Under the pieces are notes generated by a model. The model saw only the letters and a program-made list of their open reading frames with translations, was not told the DNA's origin and did no database searches. A DNA stretch of 64,000 bases. Source: Limnoglobus roseus. Its GTDB lineage: Bacteria; Planctomycetota; Planctomycetia; Gemmatales; Gemmataceae. Below are positions 27,788 through 35,720 of this stretch, piece by piece; position 1 is the first letter of the stretch, and the number at the start of each line of letters is the position of its first letter. The DNA is taken from assembly GCF_008254045.1 (NCBI RefSeq), contig NZ_CP042425.1:5642001-5706000 (forward strand), in the 5' to 3' direction. Both the position numbers and the translations under genes were made by a program.

Positions 27788-29014
27788 TCATTCTGCTTCA
27801 ACCAATCGCGTGGCTGCCTTGCGAATCTCCTCGGCGGAGGGCGTTCGCTTGTACCGAACGACTTCCGGTCCGAAGGTCGCGTCGTCGATCTCGTCCGTTC
27901 GCATCGCCTCCGAGACGATGAGCAGGAACTGCCCCGGTAGGTGCTTCTTCAACTTGCGGTAGTGGCCTTCGATGTCCCCCTTTCGCCAGAAGCCGAAGAG
28001 TTCGAGGTAGACCTCCCGCCCGGTCTTCGTGTGCGTCAGGCGGAAGTCGGGAACCCACACGCCCTCGCTGCCACTGCCGAGCGGGATCGGGTTCGGCTCG
28101 TCGGTCAGCAGCCAATCCTCGGCGGCCGTCCGGAAGTTCTCGGCGAAGATCGCGAACTCCGGCGGCGTGTACGTGCCGAAGTCCGGGTAGTGAGACCGCA
28201 GCCCGTCGGTGCCGCCGATCGTGAAGAGTTTCTCCTTCTTCTGCGTTCCCCACCGCACCTCGGCTTGCAGGTCGAATGCCTTGCAGTGTAACAGCGCCGG
28301 CAGGAAGAGTGCGAGTTGCAATCCGTACTTCTGCGTGGACGAGAACAGCGACAGTGGGCCGTCGAGTTTGATCGCGTAACTGTTGTTCGGCATCGACCGA
28401 ATGGTGCAGATGAGCCGGTGGAACTTGATCGCGCGGAACAACTGCCGGAAGCGAGCCGGCGTCTCGCCCCAGACTCGGACCTCCATGCCGGTCGAGCGAA
28501 TCAGCACCGCCTGGGCGAGCGCCACGTTGTACCGGTGCAGCAGCAACTCGGCCGTCAGATCATCGAACTTCAGCACGCGCTGCTCGTCGGCCAAGTCCGC
28601 GAACAAGGCCAACTCGACCTGCTCGACCGACTGATTTAATTCGGCGGCTACCTGCGAGATCACCGTCGGCCGGTCGAACGTCACGCCGGTCGTCGCCGCC
28701 AACTGCCGGTGGACGGCCGACAGGCGGAACGCCGACTCGCGGACTTCCATCGGCGGAAGCTCCGACGTGACTTCGAACTCGCAGCGGTCGGCGAGCAACT
28801 TCGCAAGCCCCTGGTGGACGAGTTGCGTTGGCCCGGTGCTGACGAAGTTCGAAAGCTCCTCGTCGATCTCGCCGCGGGTGTGACCGACGGCGTCGCGGTA
28901 GACGAACAGCAGTTGCTCGGCAACCGCTTGCCAGTTCTCGTCGTGCGGGTTGAGGTACATCGGCACGAGCTTGTTGCGGGCGTGCCGGACGCGGACCATT
29001 TTGCCGGTGAGCAT
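27788..29014 (-). CDS. DUF790 family protein (Bax1-like nuclease)
   Basis: 408 residues. The start MLTGKMVRVRHARNKLVPMYL and the GLAKLLADRCEFE block are typical of DUF790, the family of archaeal Bax1, a nuclease that partners XPB helicase in DNA repair. A C-terminal nuclease-like core is visible in VWVPDFRLTHTKTGREVYLELFGFWRKG (Asp ... Glu ... Phe-Trp), followed by KKHLPGQFLLIVSE. In many bacteria an XPB-like helicase gene stands next door; none does here. It precedes the ATP-grasp run on the same strand but with a ~160-bp gap, so membership in that operon is not supported. Confidence 0.85.
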   Translation of the reverse strand: MLTGKMVRVRHARNKLVPMYLNPHDENWQAVAEQLLFVYRDAVGHTRGEIDEELSNFVSTGPTQLVHQGLAKLLADRCEFEVTSELPPMEVRESAFRLSAVHRQLAATTGVTFDRPTVISQVAAELNQSVEQVELALFADLADEQRVLKFDDLTAELLLHRYNVALAQAVLIRSTGMEVRVWGETPARFRQLFRAIKFHRLICTIRSMPNNSYAIKLDGPLSLFSSTQKYGLQLALFLPALLHCKAFDLQAEVRWGTQKKEKLFTIGGTDGLRSHYPDFGTYTPPEFAIFAENFRTAAEDWLLTDEPNPIPLGSGSEGVWVPDFRLTHTKTGREVYLELFGFWRKGDIEGHYRKLKKHLPGQFLLIVSEAMRTDEIDDATFGPEVVRYKRTPSAEEIRKAATRLVEAE

Positions 29015-29041
29015 GGGGCTATGGTATCACCGCCGGCCGCC

Positions 29042-29794
29042 TCAACCGTACTTCTTGTGGCACGCCTCGGAAGTCATCTTCGCGGCCTTCACCAGCCCGC
29101 CGCTCAACTTCTCGCCGTCCGGGTCGAGGTACATCCGGCCCGAGTTGCCCTTGATCGTCGGGTCGTAGCCGATGACGTGGACGTTGAAGATGTACGCGCT
29201 CTCGGTGGCCGCCTTGAACCAGTGGACGTTGTCCTTGTGGTCGGAGATGGTCGACAACTCGCCGGGCTTGAAGGTCTGGTCGATGGTCGGCTTGATGACG
29301 TAATGATCCTTGAGCGTTTCGACGCGGTCGTAGTGCCGGCCGTGCCACTCGCCCTTCAGAACGATGAAACCGGTACACATGTTAAGGTGGCCGTGCGGAA
29401 CGATCGACCGGTCCTTCTTGCAGCCGAAAAGTTGCTTGCCGAAGGTTACCTCGCTCGGCAGGCCCTCCATTTTCTTGAAGTCGATCCCGGCACTAAGTGC
29501 CCCGCTGTCCGGCAGCTTCGATTTCTTCTCGATCTCGTCGAGTTTCACGAGGCCGACGAGGGCTTGCAGGTCCACCCGCTTGTAAAGTTCCTCCATCTTC
29601 ATCTGGAATTGGAGGTCGGTCAACTTCTGGCCGCGGAGGTCGTTGGTCATGGCCACCAAGTCCTTCAGCCAGTCGGTGATAGTCGGCTTGATCGACGCGG
29701 CGAACAGGTCGCGGCTCCAGAGCATTTCGATGAAGCCGAACGCCACGAGGGAACCGAGGGCTTGGTGGGAGAATTGACGCCGGTCGGGGTTCAT
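29042..29794 (-). CDS. Cupin-like Tat-signal protein
   Basis: 250 residues. The N-terminus has a twin-arginine signal (DRRQFSHQALGSLVAFGF). The second half looks like a cupin: VPHGHLNMCTGFIVLKGEWHG supplies two histidines and a glutamate in metal-binding positions, and ISDHKDNVHWFKA a later histidine pair, an arrangement reminiscent of cysteine/cysteamine dioxygenase-like cupins. That relation is inference. The long upstream open frame (to 30430) is the shadow of the opposite gene; ATG 29794 (MNPDRRQF) is the natural start because it begins the Tat signal. Unknown substrate. Confidence 0.72.
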   Translation of the reverse strand: MNPDRRQFSHQALGSLVAFGFIEMLWSRDLFAASIKPTITDWLKDLVAMTNDLRGQKLTDLQFQMKMEELYKRVDLQALVGLVKLDEIEKKSKLPDSGALSAGIDFKKMEGLPSEVTFGKQLFGCKKDRSIVPHGHLNMCTGFIVLKGEWHGRHYDRVETLKDHYVIKPTIDQTFKPGELSTISDHKDNVHWFKAATESAYIFNVHVIGYDPTIKGNSGRMYLDPDGEKLSGGLVKAAKMTSEACHKKYG

Positions 29795-29971
29795 GAGGCG
29801 TGCTCCGGGAGAGGGTGGGAACGATTCGAGCGTACCCGGGTCGGAACGGGGCGAGAAGGAGAATCTCCGAATTCCCTCGGCCGAACGTCGATTATCTCGC
29901 GGGTGATGGCACATCAATTGCCAGTTACAGACCGTGGCAACGAGGTTTTCGAAACACCCTGGAGCACAGTC

Positions 29972-30526
29972 ATGAGCGACAAACCTCAACACTTTGACGG
30001 CGTTACGCGCAAAGACCCGGAGAAGAGTGCGGACCTGCCCCCGTACGGCAGCCGTAATCCCGATCCGTTGACTGATACACCCGGGGCACACCCGATCGAG
30101 ACAGGCCTGGGGGCCGTACTCGGTGGTGTGGCCAGTGGGCTGGCCGTGGGTACCTTGACGGCCGGGCCAGTGGGGGCCGTTGTCGGCGCAATCGCCGGCG
30201 GTGCCGTGGCCGGCGGGTATGCCGGGAAGGGCGTCGGCGAACTGATCGATCCGACGACAGAAGACAACTGGATTCGCGAATATCTCGCGAAGAACCAAAC
30301 CAAGAATACCGCCAGCGATCTGTTCCGTGGCGAGGCGTACCGCTTCGGCGTGCGGTCCGAAGCCCGTTACCCGACCAGTCAGTTCGATTTCGTGATTCCG
30401 CAACTGCGGGCCGACTGGGAACAAATGCACGCGGACGATGATCGTAATGCGGACTGGGACAATGTGGAAAGCGTCGTCCGCGACGGCTTCAACCGCTCCC
30501 GTGACCTACGGAACGAGTTCAAATAA
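29972..30526 (+). CDS. Glycine-zipper protein
   Basis: 184 residues. A polar head (MSDKPQHFDGVTRKDPEKS) is followed by an alternating Gly/Ala/Val hydrophobic hairpin (residues about 45-85, GLGAVLGGVASGLAVGTL ... AGPVGAVVGAIAGGAVAGG), a classic glycine zipper able to pack two helices in a membrane. The C-terminal 95 residues are soluble and charged, ending in DRNADWDNVESVVRDGF. Such proteins are often stress-linked in bacteria. GGAG at 29961-29964 lies 7 bases before the ATG. A strong hairpin terminator follows 16 bp after the stop. A much longer frame in the same phase is antisense to two other genes and is not used. Confidence 0.82.
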   Translation: MSDKPQHFDGVTRKDPEKSADLPPYGSRNPDPLTDTPGAHPIETGLGAVLGGVASGLAVGTLTAGPVGAVVGAIAGGAVAGGYAGKGVGELIDPTTEDNWIREYLAKNQTKNTASDLFRGEAYRFGVRSEARYPTSQFDFVIPQLRADWEQMHADDDRNADWDNVESVVRDGFNRSRDLRNEFK

Positions 30527-30542
30527 CTCGACTGTTCGAATC

Positions 30543-30584
30543 AACGAAACGGCCCCGGCATCTGCCGGGGCCGTTTCGTTTCTG
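30543..30584. terminator. Strong hairpin terminator shared by convergent genes
   Basis: Perfect 18-bp inverted repeat (30543-30560 with 30563-30580), GC-rich centre with AACGAAA / TTTCGTT ends, so a T-rich tail exists on both strands. It lies between the glycine-zipper gene (plus) and DUF4058 gene (minus) and should stop transcription in both directions. Confidence 0.9.
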
Positions 30585-30593
30585 ACCAATGCC

Positions 30594-31298
30594 TCACAAC
30601 CGGCTGCGCTCGCGGGCGTCTTCGTAAGTCGCTTCCAGGTTCACCATGACGTGGCCGAGACCGCCGAGGGCCAACAGGAGTTCGGGCAACGCTTCGCCGA
30701 CCACCAACGAGCGGATGCGCAACTCGAGGGAGTCGGCTCCGTTCACCCGCACCGGTCGGTACGAAACAGCCGTGAGCGGGTTTGTGTGCGGTAGAGCCTG
30801 ACCCGGATAGACGAGGGCCAACAATTCGTCGAACGGCCGGGAGTTCCGACTCGTGACGATATCGACGACGATCAGCCCAATCGCCCGCTGAATGTACGTG
30901 GCGCACTTCGCGGCGAAGGCCCGCCTCGTCTCATCCCGATCCTTATTCCCGGGGGACACGAGTTCTACCGCGGCCACAAGCGTCGGCCCGCTGCCCGTCT
31001 CGTACACGTTCACGCCGAACTCGGGCGGAAAGGTCGCGGGCATCGTCAGGTCTGCGGCCGTCAGTTGCGGGACAACCTGGGGCAGCGTGGCCACCCCGCC
31101 ACCAACAGCAGCAGACTCCCCGAATGTCGCGACATCGACTTCAATTCGAGGCCAGGCATGGACCTGAGCCTCGGCGAAGTAATCTTCGGGCAGACTTTGA
31201 TTCAGCGCGCTCGCAATCGCCGAGGCCCACTGAGCGTGGAACGACTCCCAGTGGCGACGACCGGCGAGCGGCGGGTGAAAGTGATCGAGTAACGGCAT
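30594..31298 (-). CDS. DUF4058 family protein
   Basis: 234 residues, close to the family's usual 230-260. MPLLDHFHPPLAGRRHWESFH opens it, exactly as in DUF4058 proteins, and PEDYFAEAQVHAWPRIEVDVATF follows. VELVSPGNKDRDETRRAFAAKCATYIQRAIGLIVVDIV contains a Glu-x-Leu-Ser and a Lys in a PD-(D/E)XK-like spacing, but no activity has been shown for the family. Start ATG 31298 has AAGGAG 7 bases ahead. It comes 24 bp after the deoxyhypusine-synthase-like gene on the same strand and probably shares its transcript. Confidence 0.88.
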   Translation of the reverse strand: MPLLDHFHPPLAGRRHWESFHAQWASAIASALNQSLPEDYFAEAQVHAWPRIEVDVATFGESAAVGGGVATLPQVVPQLTAADLTMPATFPPEFGVNVYETGSGPTLVAAVELVSPGNKDRDETRRAFAAKCATYIQRAIGLIVVDIVTSRNSRPFDELLALVYPGQALPHTNPLTAVSYRPVRVNGADSLELRIRSLVVGEALPELLLALGGLGHVMVNLEATYEDARERSRL

Positions 31299-31322
31299 CG
31301 CGAAACTCCTTCACCCCAATTA

Positions 31323-32384
31323 TCACGACCCGACCGGCACCTGATCCAGCAGTTTGTTCCACTGCCGAGCCGGTTTGTTCTTCCACGCGCCCTTGTGGTA
31401 GGCGTAGCCGGCGATCAACGGCACCGCGAGCGTCGCCTCGCTGTAGACCATTTGCTCGTAGGCGAGGTCGACCTTGCCCCAACTCGACGCTTCCTTCAGC
31501 GTGCTGCCGGAGAGCGCGCCGTCGCGGGTGTCGGCCACCGTCACCTGCACCGCGTACTGGTGCATCGGCACTTCCTCGCCCAGAATGTCCGCAGCCACGA
31601 CCACGTCTTGTGCGAAGTTCTTGGGCACGCCGCCACCGATCATGAACAGGCCCGTCACCGGGTTCGCGATCTTCAACTGCGTCAGTTCGTAGAAGTCCTT
31701 GCCGCTGTCGATCGACATGCGCGACCCGGCCGGCTTGCTGTGGATGTGCGCCACCAGCCCGAACCCGGCGGAACAGTCGCTGAACGCCGGGCAGAAGATC
31801 GGCACTTCGTGCTTGTAGGCTTCGAACACGATGCTGTCGGGCGTCTTGCAGCCGTTCTGTTGGAGGTAGGCTCCCATCGCGCGGATGAACTCCCGCGACG
31901 AGTGCGGACGCGGTTCCAGATCGTCGCAAATCTGCTTCGTCGTGTCGTCGCAGATCCGCAGTTCGTCTTCGTCGATGAGCGTGTCGTAGATGCGGTCGAT
32001 GTGCAGGTCGCGCAACTCGGCGTCGAACATGCCGCTGCGGAGCTTCTCTTCGCCGACGTAGTGCCGGAAGCCGAGGGCTTCGAAGAAATCCTGGTCCACA
32101 ATGTTCGCCCCGGTGGAGACGATGGCGTCCACCATGTTGCTGCGAATCATATCGACGAAGACCTTCTTCAACCCCGCGCTGATGAGCGACCCGGCGAGGC
32201 AGAGGATCACGCCGCAGTCCTTGTCTTCCATCATGCGGTTGGTGATGTCGGCCGCCCGCGCGAGGTCACGGGCGGTGAAGGCGGTATTCGCCATCGCGTC
32301 AACGAGCGGGACGGGGTTGAACTTCGTGATGTCGATGTGCTCGACCGGCGTGCCCAGGTAATCGGCTTTCGTCGGCTTGGTCAT
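31323..32384 (-). CDS. Deoxyhypusine-synthase-like enzyme (possibly polyamine synthase)
   Basis: 353 residues, deoxyhypusine synthase (DHS) fold with NAD site. Landmarks: LAGSLISAGLKKVFVDMI near residue 60, IVSTGANIVDQDFFEALGF, KHEVPIFCPAFSDCSAGFG, MIGGGVPKNFAQD and SSWGKVDLAYEQMVYSEATLAVPLIA, where the lysine in SWGK matches the catalytic Lys of eukaryotic DHS. Bacteria lack the eIF5A substrate, so another amine acceptor is expected; some bacterial homologues (named speY) are assigned to homospermidine/guanidino-polyamine synthesis. That assignment is from memory and unproven here. The frame is open to 32498; ATG 32384 is chosen as the family's start. Confidence 0.88.
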   Translation of the reverse strand: MTKPTKADYLGTPVEHIDITKFNPVPLVDAMANTAFTARDLARAADITNRMMEDKDCGVILCLAGSLISAGLKKVFVDMIRSNMVDAIVSTGANIVDQDFFEALGFRHYVGEEKLRSGMFDAELRDLHIDRIYDTLIDEDELRICDDTTKQICDDLEPRPHSSREFIRAMGAYLQQNGCKTPDSIVFEAYKHEVPIFCPAFSDCSAGFGLVAHIHSKPAGSRMSIDSGKDFYELTQLKIANPVTGLFMIGGGVPKNFAQDVVVAADILGEEVPMHQYAVQVTVADTRDGALSGSTLKEASSWGKVDLAYEQMVYSEATLAVPLIAGYAYHKGAWKNKPARQWNKLLDQVPVGS

Positions 32385-32521
32385 GGGATCGCTCCGCGCG
32401 GGGTGATAGAAACGCCAAAAGCCACCACAACCCGCTACGGTGTGGTTGCCGAGGGCAACACACCCGCCATTGCAGGTTGAGGTGGCTAATCGCTGCAATC
32501 ATATACTCGCCGCGGTGAGAA

Positions 32522-33271
32522 TCAATGGGGAATCGTGGCTTGCCACAGACGCCACGCATTCGCGACCACTTCCCTCGCGTGAACACCCGCCGGCACGCAC
32601 AGCGCGTTCCCTTCGCGGCGGACCAGCACTCGTTCGACGGCCACCGCCCTCAGCAGCCACACGGCGGCCGCTTCGTCCGGGCACTCCACGCGGTGCCAGC
32701 CCGCGTCCCCCGGTTCGGCGAGCAGTTCGCCGGCGGTCAGTTCCTTCTGCCCGGCAGTCAGGTGGCCGTCCCAGTAGTGGTAACTTTTCGCGAGCGCGAC
32801 CACGACGTTCTTCACTTCTTTCTCGATACGAAAACTCGCCGCCACGGGCAGGAGCAGCACGCTTCCTCGCCGCCGAGCTGTGACGTTCTCGGCCACAACC
32901 GCGACCTGCAACCACGCGGCCGCCGCCTCGGATTCGCACGCCACGCCGACCCATCCGGGGCTGTCGCTCTCAACGGGCAGCAACGTCGTCAGTCGAATCG
33001 CCCGGCACAATTCCGCCTCAACTTCGCGATACCGCGGCGAGTCTTCGGGAAGCACAGGGTCGAGCAGAGTGCCCCGGTGCGGCGGGCCGCCAGCGAGTGC
33101 CAAGTCGCAGAACGTCGTCCAGATGCGGTCCCACTCCACGCGACCGTCGGCGTCGTACTTCAAACTCGCCGATCCCATCGAGGACGCCGACACCGAACCG
33201 TAACAGTGCTGGTACCGCGGCGGTAGCAGGGCGTTGATCTTCGCGTCGAGGGCGGCCAGTTCGTCCGTCAT
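32522..33271 (-). CDS. Conserved protein of unknown function
   Basis: 249 residues. No family was recognised. The N-terminus (MTDELAALDAKINALLPPRYQHCY) is helical and short; then come two similar halves containing an aromatic/aliphatic block: SPGWVGVACESEAAAAWLQVAVVAENVTARRRGSVLLLPV (about 105-145) and DAGWHRVECPDEAAAVWLLRAVAVERVLVRREGNALCVPA (about 190-230). The likeness of these blocks suggests an internal duplication. No signal peptide. It stands about 137 bp upstream of the DHS-like gene on the same strand and diverges from the metallophosphoesterase gene. A role in the neighbouring pathway is only conjecture. Confidence 0.65.
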   Translation of the reverse strand: MTDELAALDAKINALLPPRYQHCYGSVSASSMGSASLKYDADGRVEWDRIWTTFCDLALAGGPPHRGTLLDPVLPEDSPRYREVEAELCRAIRLTTLLPVESDSPGWVGVACESEAAAAWLQVAVVAENVTARRRGSVLLLPVAASFRIEKEVKNVVVALAKSYHYWDGHLTAGQKELTAGELLAEPGDAGWHRVECPDEAAAVWLLRAVAVERVLVRREGNALCVPAGVHAREVVANAWRLWQATIPH

Positions 33272-33376
33272 GAAGTTTCCGAGAACGAGGACTGCGGACG
33301 GTTGTGAACGCCGAGCGGGGCGGGTACACTTTCACCAGCCCGCCTTATTGTAATCCCCTCTCCGTCGGAGTTTTTC

Positions 33377-34468
33377 ATGTCCTTGTTCACCCGCCGGTCC
33401 GTGATCCAACACGGCGCGGCTTGCCTGGGCTTGCCCCTCGGGTTTTCCGCGCTCGCCGACGATCCCAAACCGACCGTCGTGCCGAAGGTCGATCCTTACG
33501 CCGACGCGAAGTTCGTGGACGGCCCGCCGCCGAAGATCGCTTCGGGCAGCTTCACCGTCGTCGTGCTGCCGGACACGCAGAACTACTGTGCGAGCCATCC
33601 CGACCAGTACATGGCGCAGACGAAGTGGATCGTCGATCAGAAGGCCGAGCGGAACATCGCGTGCGTCCTGCACCTCGGCGACATCACGAACAACAACAAC
33701 GCCAAGCAGTGGGAAGTCGCGGTCAAGGCGATGAAGCAACTCGACGGCCACGTCCCGTACTTCCTCTCGCTCGGCAACCACGACTACGGCACGAACGGCG
33801 GCTGCCAGACGCGGGCGACGATGTTCAACGACTACTTCCACGTGAAGGACTACCGCAGCCTGCCGACGTTTGGCGGCACATACGACAAGGAACCGGAACG
33901 GCTGGAGAACAGCTTCCACCGATTCGAGGCCGGCGGGCGGAAGTTCCTCGTGATCTGCCTGGAATTCGGCCCGCGAACCGACGTGCTGCGGTGGGCGAAC
34001 AAGGTTGCGGAGGAGAACGCCGACCGCGAGGCGATTTTGGTGACGCACGTGTACATGTACAACGACGACACGCGGTACAACTGGGCGGCGAAGGCCACGA
34101 AGCAGACTTGGAACCCGCACAGCTACGGCGTCGCGAAGGCGACGGCCGACGACATCAACGACGGCGAAGAACTCTGGAAGAAGCTCGTCTCGAAGCACGG
34201 CAACTTTATCATGACGCTGAACGGCCACGTCCTCGGCGACGGCCTCGGTAAGCTCGTGAGTCAGACGCCGGACAAGCGGGACGTGGCCCAGATGCTCGTG
34301 AACTTTCAGATGAAGCCGAAGGGCGGCGACGGCTGGTTGCGGCTATTGGAATTCAAGGCCGACGGCCGGGCGGTGGAAGTGTCCGATTACTCGCCGACGC
34401 GCAATCAGCAGAACGTGTCGGTGCAAAATCACTTCACGGTCGCGCCGTCGAAGGTGGCGAAGGCGTGA
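33377..34468 (+). CDS. Tat-exported calcineurin-like metallophosphoesterase
   Basis: 363 residues. Tat signal FTRRSVIQHGAACLGLPLGF at the N-terminus. Metal-binding motifs of the calcineurin-like phosphoesterase superfamily appear in order: VVVLPDTQNY (about 57-66), HLGDITNNNN, LSLGNHDYGTNGG, ILVTHVYMYN and LNGHVLGDG. The final portion (PTRNQQNVSVQNHFTV) is beta-rich. Probably acts outside the cytoplasm on an unknown phosphoester. It converges on the DUF3500 gene with a hairpin between them. Confidence 0.92.
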   Translation: MSLFTRRSVIQHGAACLGLPLGFSALADDPKPTVVPKVDPYADAKFVDGPPPKIASGSFTVVVLPDTQNYCASHPDQYMAQTKWIVDQKAERNIACVLHLGDITNNNNAKQWEVAVKAMKQLDGHVPYFLSLGNHDYGTNGGCQTRATMFNDYFHVKDYRSLPTFGGTYDKEPERLENSFHRFEAGGRKFLVICLEFGPRTDVLRWANKVAEENADREAILVTHVYMYNDDTRYNWAAKATKQTWNPHSYGVAKATADDINDGEELWKKLVSKHGNFIMTLNGHVLGDGLGKLVSQTPDKRDVAQMLVNFQMKPKGGDGWLRLLEFKADGRAVEVSDYSPTRNQQNVSVQNHFTVAPSKVAKA

Positions 34469-34507
34469 GCCGCTGTAGGGGATAACGGGAGAGATTGCAA
34501 ACGCAAC

Positions 34508-34567
34508 GGCGAGCGGCCCGTGTCTTGGTAGCTCCAGACACGGCCCGCTTACGCCGGGCCGCTCGCC
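34508..34567. terminator. Hairpin between convergent genes
   Basis: 13-bp outer stem (34508-34520 with 34555-34567, perfect) and a competing inner 8-bp stem (34518-34525 with 34536-34543). It fills most of the gap between the metallophosphoesterase and DUF3500 genes, which suits a bidirectional terminator. No strong T-run follows on either strand. Confidence 0.6.
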
Positions 34568-34577
34568 TTCAAACCAA

Positions 34578-35633
34578 TCACGCCTTCGGCGTTACCCCGC
34601 CGAAATCGTTCTTCAGACTGCGGTAGATGCTGTGGATGTGGTTGGCCGGGTTCTTGTGACAGTCGTTCTGCTCGTTCAGGTAGTGGACGAGGAAGGTCGG
34701 CCCCTGCACGGCGTAGGTGTGCCGCTTGCCCGGTTCGGGTTCGCCGGTGTAGACGAAGCTGATGCGGTCGATCCCCGCGGCCGTCAGCCGATCCGTCTCG
34801 GTCTTCGCCAGACCGGCCGGCATCCGCCCCATGTAGTGGGCGAGTAAGGCCACGAGGTTTTTCTGCTGGGCGGCGGTCATCTTGCTCGCCGACAGCCCTT
34901 TCGGCAGGTCCTCCGGCGCGTGGGCGGTGCGGCCCGCCACTTCCGGCAGGTGCTTGGCTAACAACGCGACCTTCTGCTGATCCGGGTCTAGGGACTTGAA
35001 CAGCGCCCGCCCCAAGTCTTCGCACGGCGTGATGACGTTCCGCTCGCCCTTCTTCGCCCCTTGCATGATCGTGACAGGGTTCAACCCCATGAAGAACGGC
35101 GTCGTCGAAACGACCTCGCCGTCAACGACCGTGTAGCTCACAGCCAAATGGTGCCCTTCCACCCGCCAACCCCACCGGCCGGTCGCGGCAGGCTTGCCGT
35201 AGACGGTGAAGAAATACCAACCCGGCTTCCGGTACCAGGCGTTCATCGGCTCGAATTCGGCCAAAATGTTCTCCCGCTGCCGGATCGCCTCGGCCCACTT
35301 GAAGCCTTCTTCGCTCATCCCAGCCCGCATCATGTCGAGCGCGGCCGTCTGTGCTTCCTTGCTCATGTCTTCCAGCGGCACCCCCTCGCGGGTGGAGGAC
35401 TTCGTGGCCACATCGTTGAGGGGGACGAAGTGCCAGTTGAACCGCTCTTCGTTGTCAAAGGCGAACATCGCCTTGCCCTTCTGGGCGGCCGGCATCGCTT
35501 CGAGGAACCGCTGGGCGGCGGTCGTCATCGTCTGGCCGACCGGGGCGGCGGCCTTGTCGCGGGCCATGGCCATGCGCCCGGCAAAGGCGGCGGCTACGGT
35601 CGCACCGACCCACTCGCGTCGCGTCATCAACAT
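34578..35633 (-). CDS. DUF3500 domain protein
   Basis: 351 residues with a Tat-like N-terminus (TRREWVGATVAAAFAG). The rest is DUF3500: AAQRFLEAMPAAQKGKAMFAF, WHFVPL, EGHHLAVSYTVVDGEVVSTTPFFMGLNP, GLDPDQQKVAL-like SLDPDQQKVALLAKHLP, and a conserved C-terminal HYLNEQNDCHKNPANHIHSIYRSLKNDFGG. The histidine-rich ends could hold a metal. Function is unknown; the family is common in planctomycetes and verrucomicrobia. Separated by 87 bp from the next upstream gene on the same strand. Confidence 0.88.
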   Translation of the reverse strand: MLMTRREWVGATVAAAFAGRMAMARDKAAAPVGQTMTTAAQRFLEAMPAAQKGKAMFAFDNEERFNWHFVPLNDVATKSSTREGVPLEDMSKEAQTAALDMMRAGMSEEGFKWAEAIRQRENILAEFEPMNAWYRKPGWYFFTVYGKPAATGRWGWRVEGHHLAVSYTVVDGEVVSTTPFFMGLNPVTIMQGAKKGERNVITPCEDLGRALFKSLDPDQQKVALLAKHLPEVAGRTAHAPEDLPKGLSASKMTAAQQKNLVALLAHYMGRMPAGLAKTETDRLTAAGIDRISFVYTGEPEPGKRHTYAVQGPTFLVHYLNEQNDCHKNPANHIHSIYRSLKNDFGGVTPKA

Positions 35634-35720
35634 GGGAGAAGCTCCTACGGAAAAGGAAATCAGGCGGGAGGAATCATTCGCGTGCTGTGCTGCCAGTATC
35701 GGACAGAACCGCCATCGGGT

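Noticed and set aside
28709-29971. N-terminal 421 codons of a long plus-strand frame leading into the glycine-zipper gene
   Set aside because: They lie antisense to the DUF790 and cupin-like genes; only the last 184 codons from ATG 29972 look like a protein.
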